From positions 1 to 64,000 of the forward strand of contig SKCR01017708.1 in NCBI GenBank assembly GCA_019454045.1: DNA of 64,000 nt, given 5' to 3'. This DNA comes from Zanthoxylum bungeanum (Eukaryota; Streptophyta; Magnoliopsida; Sapindales; Rutaceae). The number at the start of each line of letters is the position of its first letter. Positions within the stretch are counted from its first letter, which is position 1. Position numbers and translations under genes: made by a program. Under the pieces are notes generated by a model. It saw only the letters and a program-made list of their open reading frames with translations. It searched no databases and was not told where the DNA came from. Below are positions 23,419-32,815 of the stretch, in pieces.

Positions 23419-24542
23419 AAAGCGGAATCGATATTTTGTATCGCTTCCTCATACGTAGCCGGCTCATTATCCTCAATAAGATTAATATCTATATGAGGTG
23501 AGATCAGGAACCCATACCTCTCAGGTACTGTTCTGACTCTCTCCGACCTACGCGGTCCTTGTGTATGTGAAGTTTGTGGTACAGACTCATCCCGGATGGT
23601 CTGTTCTTGTTCCGTCGTTGATTCATTGCCAGGAACAGTATCACTACGATCTTCATCGAGTTCTACTTTCCTCCCACTTACCACTGCATTTAGGAATTCC
23701 TTCTCAAGGAAAACCGCATGTAGAGCAACAAATACTTTGTTCTCTTGTGGGTAATAGAAGTAATATCCTTTGGTTTCCCTAGGATATCCAACGAAAAGGC
23801 ATTTATCAGATTTGGGTTCAAGTTTGGTGCCTTCCAAACGTTTAACATATGCCCAGCATCCCCAAATCTTTAGGAAAGAGAAACCTGGTTTCCTTCCTGT
23901 CCATATCTCATATGGGGTCTGTTTAACAGACTTCGACGGTACCTTATTCAAAATAAGTATAGCACTGTTTAATGCGTATCCCCAGAAGGATATTGGTAGC
24001 TCAGTGCGACTCATCATTGACCTCACCATGTCCAACAAGGTGCGGTTTCTCCGTTCGGACACACCGTTTAATTGTGGTGTTCCAGGAGGAGTCCACTGTG
24101 AAAGAATACCATATTCTTTCAAGTAATCTTGAAACTCATAACTTAAGTATTCGCCACCACGGTCTGACCGTAATGTCTTAATACTCTTCCCTGTTTGTTT
24201 CTCCACTTCGTGTCGAAACTCTTTGAATTTCTCAAAAGTTTCCGACTTGTGTCTCATAAGATACACATAACCGTAACGAGATGCATCATCTGTAAAGGTT
24301 ACGAAGTAGTGAAATCCACCTCTAGCCTGGCTAGACATGGGCCCGCATACGTCAGTATGAACGAGAGCTAACAGTTCTGTGGCACGTTCACCTTTACCGC
24401 TAAAAGGTGATTTAGGCATTTTGCCTAAAAGACAAGATTCGCAGACGTCATATGAATTGGGATCAAATTCGTCCAAGTACCCACTCTTTGAAAGTGTGGA
24501 TATGCGAGTCTTGTTGATGTGTCCTAGACGACAATGCCACAT
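23400..24542 (-). pseudogene. pol: Copia C pol: integrase with GAG-pre-integrase zinc finger
   Basis: A 380-codon open frame. The N-terminus has the HHCC finger (WHCRLGHIN and CESCLLGKM, residues ~3-36). The core has the first Asp in HTDVCGPM (~63), the second in RSDRGGEY (~125), and the Glu in GVSERRNRT (~160). SFWGYAL and the linker GPRRSERVRTVPERYG follow. Integrase inserts the cDNA and makes the 5 bp target duplication. The domain looks complete. It is listed as broken because one base appears missing from an A run near 24561-24566, which separates it from protease, and because of the shift to RT at ~23410. Either could be a sequencing error. Confidence 0.93.
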
Positions 24543-24556
24543 ATAAGCTTCATCTT

Positions 24557-24960
24557 TTAGATTACTCCTTTTTTGAGCCTTTTGTTTGTCATTTTAGGAG
24601 ATTCATTTATATTCAAAATATAAAGACCGTTATTTGCAACAGCTGTGCAAATTTCTGTATCATTTTTATATAAATAACACCCTGTGTTCCTGAATACAAA
24701 AGTGTAACCCTGCTGGGTTAACAAGGATACAGATATAATATTCCTAGTTAAACTAGGCACAAAATAACAGTTCAAAAGTTTAAGTTCATGCCCTGAGGGC
24801 AGTACTAAAACAAAAGTCCCTACGGCCAAAACAGCAACTGGTGTTCCGTTTCCGACCCGTAGATCCATCTCCCCTGATGCCAGCACCCTGCTATCATGCA
24901 GATCCTGCACATCAGTACAAATATGAGCACCACAACCAGAATCAAAAATCCAATTTTAAA
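24557..24960 (-). pseudogene. pol: Copia C protease
   Basis: An aspartic protease with the active-site triad DSG at 24935-24943, in the context DSGCGAHICTDVQDLHDS. It continues into GEMDLRVGNGTPVAVLAVG and CYFVPSLTRNIISVS, the typical end of the copia protease. A TAA lies in frame about 18 bases upstream of the DSG codons. Gag ends in another frame, so gag and protease are not joined as read. The same TTTTAAAATTGG break occurs in copia G at 48840-48852. The enzyme would cleave the Gag-Pol polyprotein. Confidence 0.88.
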
Positions 24961-24977
24961 ACTAGAAGTATTCATAT

Positions 24978-25842
24978 TTATCTCAATAACAAACATACCA
25001 GAGGCAATGGCCTTGCCAGCCTTGATATCCTCCCCCTCTGCACAATGCTCATTCGGCAGTCACGTTTCCAGTGACCCCTCTTGCCGCAGTTGAGGCAGAT
25101 GTCGCGAGATTTGTCCTTTGGCTTCCTAGAAGCCACTGTCAACTTGCCTTTACCCTTCTTCTTGAACTTCTTCTTCCTTGCACCTCCAATTGCCTTGGGG
25201 CCACCCTTTGGCGCATGAGAGGTCAATGCAAATGCGCCTCGCGCTTGCTCCCCTTTAGGAGTTCCCTTTCGGACTCCTTCAGCACAGACAACAACTCTCC
25301 AAGAGTGTCGTCAGTATCCATCAACTTGTAGTTGACTATGATTTGTTTCCAAGTATCAGGAAGTGACTGCAAGATCATATCTATAGTCAGATCAGCCTCC
25401 AAGACTATTCCCATATTGGCCAACTCATCAATATCGGCAATCATTTGAGCCCCGTGGGCTTCAACTGATGCGCCGTCTGTCATCCGGGAGCGGAAGAGTT
25501 TCCTTACTAGCTCGTACCTCTTCATCTCATTGTTGTGCGGTGAAGATCACGCAATCTTGCCATCATGTTATAGGGATCCAAATCCCTATTCTGGCGTCTG
25601 AAATGCTGAGTCATTGCAGCTAGCATAACTGACTGAGCTTGGTCACAATCATCACTATGAGTTTTCCATAACTCTAGCTCCAGTGGCTCAGTGGGTTTAG
25701 GCGGGAGAGGTCTCTGAATAGTATACAGTATCCTCTCAGCCCCAAGCACTATCTTGAGGTTCATTTCCCAGTCGGCAAAGTTTGTCCCTTTGAAGACATT
25801 ATCGCCCATGATTATGTCGCGGATATTACCTTTGCCAATCAT
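24978..25842 (-). pseudogene. gag: Copia C gag
   Basis: Three overlapping frames make up one gag. 25522-25842 starts at ATG 25842 (MIGKGNIRDI) and gives the N-terminal capsid part (FKGTNFADWEMNLKIVL). 25223-25525 gives the middle (MKRYELVRKLFRSRM, DLTIDMILQSLPDTW). 24978-25226 gives the basic linker and the zinc knuckle CLNCGKRGHWKRDC (spacing C-x2-C-x4-H-x4-C). Each junction looks like a single missing base, one of them in an AAAGGGG run near 25250. Gag packages element RNA into particles. The length, ~290 codons in total, is usual for copia gag. Confidence 0.88.
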
Positions 25843-25895
25843 CTTGACAACTATAGTCCAACTATAAAGTCAACGATGTTATGGGTACAGTCAAA

Positions 25896-25917
25896 CTGTT
25901 ACAATAAAAATAACAAT
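25896..25917 (-). promoter_or_regulatory. Candidate splice acceptor before gag (copia C)
   Basis: On the minus strand a T-rich tract followed by TAACAG (AG at 25896-25897) stands 54 bases before the gag ATG. Copia G keeps the same arrangement (GTTTTAATTTAACAG, AG at 48434-48435). Paired with the donor-like site in the LTR at 28430-28437 it would remove ~2.54 kb of leader. Confidence 0.45.
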
Positions 25918-27856
25918 ATATTAGTCCAACTAATTATTTAAAATATTGACGAAATAATTTTGAAAGACGCGTAAGGCTAAAATCTGAATGAAATTGCAAA
26001 TTCAATAATAGCCTCCCACTATTTTCTTCAAGTTTCTAACCCTCTGTAGACAACTCGGGAAATCGAATTTCCTCCTAGTGGGCTAGGATCCCGTTAAATA
26101 ACACACAACCTTGACTTTGGCCAACAAGTTGTATGATATTTAACTAGGTAGATCTCGAAGATCAATTGGATCCCATCCAATTCCTAGATCCGGTAGGTGG
26201 ACATCCAAGTCCGAAACATATATAATAATACATATGTCAATGTATCTAATACATTTTCCTAACCTATTTCCTCTGAATCAACTAAGCCTTGGCTTTGGCA
26301 CAACAAACCTAATGATTCCAGTTAAGCGGGACCCATTGACAAGGAAAATTTCGTAATCAATGTCGATGGACAAGAAGTGATCTTGACTTTGGCCAACAAA
26401 TCACAACTTGGACAGAGGACACCGATTGCAAAACTCTCATGATTCAAACACATCCTCAATTGACAAAGGTCTTGACTTTGGCCAACAAACCAATGCCAAT
26501 TTCGGATCTTGAAAAGAATCATTCAACGGAAGGAAATCGCTTAATATTGTTTGAGGGATTTTTGCGTAATTGGCAACCAATTAATTTATCTTTGTTAGGT
26601 CTCATCATCATACACCCTTAAGCATGCTTCTAAAACATCATAAAGCGCGTAAAGTAAAGTAATAGTGATATGCGGATGGATATATAAACAACTTGTTCCT
26701 AGAACAAATCACTCCCTTTCCTCTCCCCCCTTAGCACTATTCTACTTCTACCCAATTACATAATACAATAAGAGAAACCTCATTTACATTGAGGGGAATT
26801 AGGTGAGAAGAGAATACAAAGAGATAAAGAGATAAGGCTGGACACGCAGGTCCAATTTATAAATTCCAAATTTACAATAATTTCTAAAATTACCCTTTCC
26901 CTTCTAATATCCATCCGATATACACTATTCATTCATCACATACATATATATTCAAACAAGACATGCTTTTACAACCAATCTAATCCAATTAATTAGTCTT
27001 TGTTAAAGTGATCATCCAATGTTCAAACAACGGTTTGATTTTGCGCGAGTCCAACTCGATTGAGAATAAGTACATAAGGTACGAATTCGCGAATTATATC
27101 GAACTACTAATTAATCAATTTAATTAATTCGTATTCAATACTAATTCAATTATTTAATTCCAAATTAAATGTTTACACTTTAATGTGCTTTAAAGACTTA
27201 GATTCTAAATCCAATTCTATTGGGTCTCAAAGCCCAACTAACATCCAATGTTTAATTTAATTCAAGTCAAATGGGCTTTCAATTGATTTATTAAGGCTTG
27301 GGCTTTGGTCAATGTGGGTCATACCCAATTACCAAGCCCAAATAAGGAATCACCCTTAAGTGCCATAAAACCAATTTCAAGCCCATAAGGCCCAATTAAA
27401 TTATTAAAGCCCATTATATTATTTGGACTTAATGGAGTGATTTAGGCCCAAATTGGATCCAATCCATTTGGCCCAAATCTACTTGGTCCAACCAAGCCCA
27501 TTATGCCCAAATACAATATTAAAAGCCCAATTCACCAATAAGCCCATTAATTAAATTTAATATTCCAAACATTAAAGTCCAATTAATTAAAGTGTAATAC
27601 CAAGATTAATATATTAAACCAAAATTTCAAAAAAATACCCATTTAATTTATTAATCATGTATTGTTCAAAATAAATGTCCAACATTAATTTTAACAAAAA
27701 TCAACTCCTTTACATGTCTTATGTATTCGGCCAAGGTGAGTTTTTTGTGTCGATTTGTTTTCAATCCGATTGAATTACTAATCTACGTTCCGTACACGTT
27801 CTAAGTCATCCAATGATCTTAAACACAAAAAATCCAATCCACTCCAAGTAGCAACA

Positions 27857-28285
27857 CATTCGGCCAAGGCATGAGTTTTGGGGAAAAATCATCCAATGCA
27901 TTTTTCATAAAATTGATTCCATATAACATCATGTTATATACATGCAAGCATACTTATTAATCAAATTTCACAAGAACATGCTTATCAATTTCTTCATGCC
28001 ATTCGGCCAAGGTGAAGATATTGGGGAAAAATCATCCAATGCATTTTTCATAAAATTGATTCCATGTAATATCATTCTATATACATGCAAGCATACTTAT
28101 TCATCAAATTTCACAAGAACATGCTTTTATCAATTTATCACACCACCCATTCGGCCAAGGTCAAAATTTTGGGGAAAAATCATCCAATGCATTTTTCATA
28201 AAATTGATTCCATGTAATATCATTCTATATACATGCAAGCATACTTATTCATCAAATTTCACAAGAACATGCTTCAACCAATTTT
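27857..28285 (-). repeat. 143-148 bp tandem repeat, three copies, beside the primer site
   Basis: Units begin at 27857, 28000 and 28148, each with CATTCGGCCAAGG, then TTGGGGAAAAATCATCCAAT, then TACATGCAAGCATACTTATT. Copies differ by a few bases. D and G leaders have only one version, so the triplication is specific to C. The open frame at 27942-28217 lies wholly in this repeat and is not a gene. Confidence 0.9.
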
Positions 28286-28323
28286 GTCAAATTTTAACCT
28301 AAAGTATTTCATGCTTAAACCTA

Positions 28324-28337
28324 GCTCAATGATACCA
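28324..28337 (-). other. Copia C primer binding site
   Basis: On the minus strand TGGTATCATTGAGC follows the 5' LTR after one base. The usual plant copia site is TGGTATCAGAGC, complementary to initiator Met tRNA; here two extra bases interrupt the match. D (34462-34475), F (43613) and G (46291) keep the standard sequence. Confidence 0.75.
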
Positions 28338-28338
28338 T

Positions 28339-30301
28339 TGTTGGTTTCTATTATATGTCCCAAACAAAGATTAAGCATGTGAAATACTATAAATGAATAT
28401 ATATAAAAGACTTGAAGCATGGCGGAATCATACTTACAAAGCTATGTGATGAAGAAGATGATCAAATGGTGGAAGCTCCAAGTGTAAGATTCGGCCAAGA
28501 GGAGGAAGAAGACTTGAAGCTCCAAGCTTTTGTATTCCAAGCTCTTTGATGGTTTCCCTATCCCTACCTCTTTTGATCCCTTGCTTGTGCTAGCAAAATG
28601 GAGAAATAGAAGATCAAATCTTCCTTGCCCTTGTCAATGGAGTTCTCGGCAATTTGAGAGAGAAGAGAGATTTTGTGTAAAGTCTTAATTGATCTTTGTT
28701 TTACCAAAAATCAATTTATATTTATGTTATAATTTATTAAATAAATAATAAATCTATGACATAAACCATGCAATGGCTTAGAGTGTCAAACACTCAAACT
28801 CCATGCAAAGCCTTTGAGTGTAATGCACACTATCACCATGCAATGCCTTAGAGTGTTTTGTACACTATTAACATGCAATGCCTTATCAATAAAATAATGC
28901 ATATAATGACAAGTGTCATGTGGGCCCCACACGTTCCCAATGAAAGTGGGCCCACGTCCACTCACGCGTTCGGGTTCGATATTTCCGAAATACCGAGCTA
29001 GCGTCGCGACGTTAATTAAATCGGATTTAAATAAATAATCGCTCCTAGCGAAATTATTATTTACGTCGCTTACGAATTAATTCTAAATTAACTCGTATGC
29101 CCGAATTAAAATCTAATTTTAATTTCGCGTCGAAATCGAATTATTATTATACGAATAATTTTTATCGATTAATTCCAAATTAATCGTTCTCTCTCTAAAT
29201 TAGGCACTTTATCCAAGATAAAGTTTCTCCCAATTAATCCAAGATTAATTAAGTCCGAATCAAATATCATAGGTGAATCTTCAGGAAGCGACCCAAGAGA
29301 TCTCCGGATATTTTGGCAGTAAATACGGTCGTCGGATAATCCGAACACGTACGTACCTCGTACTACGTCTTTACCGATTTACAAGACAAGGTTGGCTTCT
29401 AGCAAAGCGCCATGCCTACCCAATTCTCCAGAAATATTCTTATAGGAATATAAGATCTGTATCAGGCGTAGTATACCGTAGTATTGCGTACATCGATCCA
29501 GTATCGGATGATCACATGCTAGGCCTGGGGCTGGAGATGTGTCTGCCCCGTACGAAACATATATCGGACATCAAGCAACTAGTCTCTTTAAATCGGACAA
29601 TCCTGACCTTGTCATATTGTCCCGACGGTTGCAACCTTTTATAGAGTACTAGTTCTGTGTCCTGCGTGATCATCACCTCCATATGTCTGAAGCGATACTT
29701 CCATCTTGACATCACATCCAGTACACTACGATTCTCGATAAACCCAGAAGAGGTGTACACAGAACCGGTTAAGGTCCCCAACCACCAAAACTAAAGTTTA
29801 CCGATTGTCGCAAGTACTAGCGATGTAAGTCTCAGGTTAAGACCATATACACCTACCCTGATGCGGCCTCCCATAGACACGTAGACATACTACCAATGGG
29901 ATTCCGCGGGGTCTATCCAGAGCGAAGCTGTTTTCCGTACCATCGGTAAAACACAACCTCCTATCGCACTTGCATAAGTATCCAATACTTAAATATATGA
30001 GAACTATGCCGTTGTGCCCTCACAACGTGCACAAGCGCAATACTAGTCTATTCCGCATTATCGATGTCCAGTCTCGATAATACTACGACTAGGGATATTT
30101 AATGATTAAACCTTTGGGGACTGATACTGTCTCATATCATTCTCAGTCCAGGTACTAATCATATGGACTTTCGCCATTTATAAGTCAAAGTAAATAATAT
30201 TACAAAACGGCAAAAGGCAATTTCATTATCACATAGTTAATTTTGTACAATAATACAATATCATTTACAAACAGTGACGCTATGGGACATAATGTCTAAC
30301 A
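28339..30301 (-). mobile_element. Copia C 5' LTR
   Basis: On the minus strand it runs from TGTTAGACATTATG at 30301 to AACCAACA at 28339. It is the partner of 19907-21873, with the same chance frames in both (for example 29273-29644). It is followed by the primer site and flanked at 30302-30306 by the target duplication AAACC. Confidence 0.95.
28430..28437 (-). promoter_or_regulatory. Candidate splice donor near the 3' end of the LTR
   Basis: GTAAGTAT on the minus strand, ~90 bases before the LTR end. The equivalent position holds GTAAGTAT in LTRs A (32731), E (41147) and F (43528), GTAAGTC in the G 3' LTR (59774), GTGAGTAT in D (34553-34560, minus), and a mutated ATAAGTC in the G 5' LTR (~46205). 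It matches the plant 5' splice-site consensus. Confidence 0.5.
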
Positions 30302-30306
30302 AAACC
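30302..30306 (+). repeat. Target site duplication of copia C, right
   Basis: AAACC repeats 19902-19906; copia B sequence resumes directly after it. Confidence 0.9.
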
Positions 30307-31404
30307 ATGTTCCTAAGTTTTGTAACAGAAATCAAATTCCTTTCGAACTAGAATATAAGCACACCATTTAAAACATAATAACTATTATTAAGTTTTACCT
30401 TGGAATCTCCCACCTGCTTTTGCCTGAAACAGCATCCCCTGTCCCACTCTCATGTGAAGCTAACCTTCAGACGGTCCCTCCCATGGTCAAGTATCTTGCA
30501 AAGAACAACAAACATGGTTAGTGGCACCAGAATCACATCCAAAAGCGATTTTATCATCCTCCACAAAAGAGACTCAATAAACAAGTAAATCCTATTACCT
30601 GAGTTTTTCTTCTCTTTAAGCTCGGCAAGGTATTTGGACACTTCCTTTTCCAATGCCCACGTGTGTTCCAATGGAAACATTTTTCCTTTATCATTGGTAT
30701 CCTTTGAGCTTTTGTTTTCTCTTTTTCATGGGTTTTTTTTTCCTTTGCCTTCCATGGCCTTTCTTCTTCTTCTTTGCAGATTTAGAAGATTTCGGCAACA
30801 TTTGCCTCAACATTGGTCTTACGGGACCGTTCATTAACGTTCTCGTAATTGGTGAGCTCATTTAGCATTCAGTCACGTAAAGTCAATTTATTATAGAACA
30901 ATTGCTTTTAAACTGCAGGAAACTCTTCGGCAAGGTTCCATGAATCATTGTTCACCTGGCTTGCACATACTACATAATGCGTTAAACCCGGGCACTATGT
31001 TTTTTTGAAAAAAAAATACTATCTAATTAGTACAATAAATCCAAGGCATCCCTTGGTCGTCAAATCTTGCTCCATGGTAGTTTGAGTTTTCTTCACGGCA
31101 TCGGCTCCTCCCATTACAAATTGAACTTATTACAAGGAAATGAACTTACAACATGAAAGAACATGACCTTATTGGTCTTACATTTCCAATACTAAAAATA
31201 AGAGCCGGAAAAATTAACGATCAACGCAATACTTCATCACACTGAATCAAAAGTAAACATTTCATCACATGAACATTCAAACCATTCATCTCATGAATTC
31301 TAATTTGTGCCTACTCATCATAACATGCATTCTAATAATCTATATCTCATATAAATTAATTAACTGAAACTTAAAAGAGAGAGTTAAGAAAATTTTCAAC
31401 CTTT
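30307..31404 (-). pseudogene. gag: Copia B gag and protease remnant
   Basis: The continuation of copia B beyond C. A nucleocapsid knuckle is visible on the minus strand at ~30620-30675 (TRGHWKRKCPKYLAELKEKK), with the second Cys of the knuckle changed to Trp. The basic linker SKSAKKKKGHGRQ lies at ~30740-30800. The protease core DSGATNHVC lies at ~30500-30540. The N-terminal gag (30900-31400) is decayed, with only MIHGTLPKSFLQF-like pieces left. Several shifts and stops rule out a product. Confidence 0.75.
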
Positions 31405-31420
31405 AAGCTCTCGATGCCAA
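31405..31420 (-). other. Copia B primer binding site, altered
   Basis: TTGGCATCGAGAGCTT on the minus strand resembles the initiator-Met site TTGGTATCAGAGCTT, with one substitution and one inserted base. It lies directly beside the shortened 5' LTR. Confidence 0.6.
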
Positions 31421-31621
31421 TTTAGATTACTAACTCAGACTTATCCTTTGTGTATCAAACATACACTAAGTCCTAAGGTACAATAATCAAGGTAAACAAG
31501 ACAATTAGACAATATGCAATCTAATCAAAACAACTTTGATAAATGACTAATGCGTTTATAATTATTACATAATCAATTCCGTTTTTACAACACAATGAAG
31601 CTCTAGGACATAATCCCAACA
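31419..31621 (-). mobile_element. Copia B 5' LTR, reduced to ~200 bp
   Basis: It matches the outer end of the 3' LTR (16850-17056), including TTAGTAATCTAAATT and CCTAGAGCTTCAT..GTTGTAAAA. The inner ~1.7 kb is missing, so the LTR joins straight to the primer site. The outer boundary CCCAACA and the target duplication at 31622 are intact, so the loss happened after insertion. Confidence 0.85.
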
Positions 31622-31626
31622 GTGAC
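31622..31626 (+). repeat. Target site duplication of copia B, right
   Basis: GTGAC repeats 15126-15130; copia A LTR resumes at 31627. Confidence 0.9.
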
Positions 31627-32815
31627 AATCCAATACTGGATCGAAATACGCAATACTACGTATATTACGCCTGATATAGATATCATATTCCTGTAAGATA
31701 TTTCTGGAGAATTGGGTAGGCATGAAGCTTTGCTAGAAGCCAACCTTGTCTTGTAAATCGGTAAAAACGTAGTACTAGGTACGTACGTGTTCGAATAGTC
31801 CGACGACCGAATTTACTGCCAATATATCCGGGATCTCATGGGTCGCTTCCCGAAGATTCATCGATGACGTATGACTCACACTTTATTATCTGGATTAATT
31901 AGATGAGAGAGAAATTAATCATCTGGATTAATTGCGGAGATATTTTATCTGGGATAAATTTATTTAAATAGAGAGAAAACGATTAATTTGGAATTAATCG
32001 ATATAATAATTTTTCGATATATTTATTAAATTGGATTTCGACAACGGAATTAAAATTAGATTTTAATTCGGGCAAACGAGTTGATTTAGATTAATTCGTT
32101 AGCGACGTGAATAGTAATTTTTACTAGGCAAATATTAAATTAAAATTGATTTAATTTCGTCGCAACGGAAAATTCGTTAATTCGGAATTAGCGAACCAGA
32201 GCCCGGGAGTGTTTGCGGGCCCACTCCCATTTGGAATCAATTGGGGTCCACAAGTCACATCAAGTGAAACCACTAGTCATCATTTGCCTTTTTGTGATGG
32301 TAGTTTGTGAAGACTTTGACCTTGCTTGTAAAACACATTATCTTTATTTTTGGTTTATGGTGTTGATTTTTGGAAAATAAATTAACACAACACATTCTTT
32401 TCTCTCTACTACATTCGGCCAAGAGGCCTTTTCTTCTTCCTCTTTCCCAATTCGGCACGTGGTGCCATTTTCTTCAAAATCTTGGCTTGGCCGAGAGATG
32501 TAAGGGACAAAGGGAAATTTTGCGGCAAAATTCCGGAGTGCTAGCACACTTTTGGAGGTCTTGCGAAGGTGATAGGGAAACCCACCCGTGGGCTTGGAAT
32601 ACCCATCACAAAGATTGGAGCTTGAGATCATCCATGGCCGAAATTTGGAGGAGCAAAATTGAGCCATTGTCGTGAGCTTCAAAGGGCTTAAAAAGCTTTG
32701 TTGTTCCTCGCATCGCCTCAACCGATCATTGTAAGTATTCCGCAACTTCTTTGAGTATTCGCACATGAATTTCATTGCTTGAAAATGATCCTCGGGACCT
32801 TAGAGAAACCCAACA
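31627..32815 (+). mobile_element. Copia A 3' LTR, second part
   Basis: The continuation of 14346-15130, ending AGAGAAACCCAACA. The two parts add up to ~1974 bp, the size of LTRs E (1941), F (1957) and D (1990). It contains the hairpin array (~31870-32180), a CGGCCAAGAGG segment and the donor-like GTAAGTAT at 32731. Copia D leader follows directly at 32816. Confidence 0.9.

Larger units (their letters stand above)
25843..28323 (-). mobile_element. Copia C long 5' leader
   Basis: About 2.5 kb separate the primer site from the gag start. There is no coding frame. It contains three exact CTTGACTTTGGCCAACAA motifs (26110, 26382, 26471) and a variant at 26288. The conserved TTGTTCCTAGAACAAATC block lies at 26692-26709, and a 143-148 bp repeat in three copies lies next to the primer site. 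The same leader layout is seen in D, F and G. A splice-acceptor-like site lies 54 bases before the gag ATG. Confidence 0.85.
19907..30301 (-). mobile_element. Copia C, full length and recent
   Basis: A 10.4 kb Ty1/copia element with two ~1.96 kb LTRs, target duplication AAACC, primer site, long leader, gag, protease, integrase, RT and RNase H in the standard order, and a polypurine tract. The LTRs are nearly identical: the ~1 kb at 20845-21873 and 29273-30301 differs at about one position that I found. Coding breaks are mostly one-base indels. It sits inside copia B and is the youngest copia insertion in the window. Confidence 0.95.
15131..31621 (-). mobile_element. Copia B, degraded, split by copia C
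   Basis: A Ty1/copia element with ends TGTTGG..CCCAACA and a GTGAC target duplication. Without the inserted copia C (19907-30301 plus one target copy) it is about 6.1 kb. The 3' LTR is complete, the 5' LTR is reduced to ~200 bp, and gag-pol is broken throughout. Its LTR and its protein differ clearly from the A/C/D/E/F/G family. The protease core reads DSGATNHVC, where the C family has DSGCGAHIC, so it is another copia lineage. Confidence 0.92.

Noticed and set aside
27942..28217. 91-codon frame in the copia C leader
   Set aside because: It consists of the 143-148 bp tandem repeat; the peptide is only the repeat read through.
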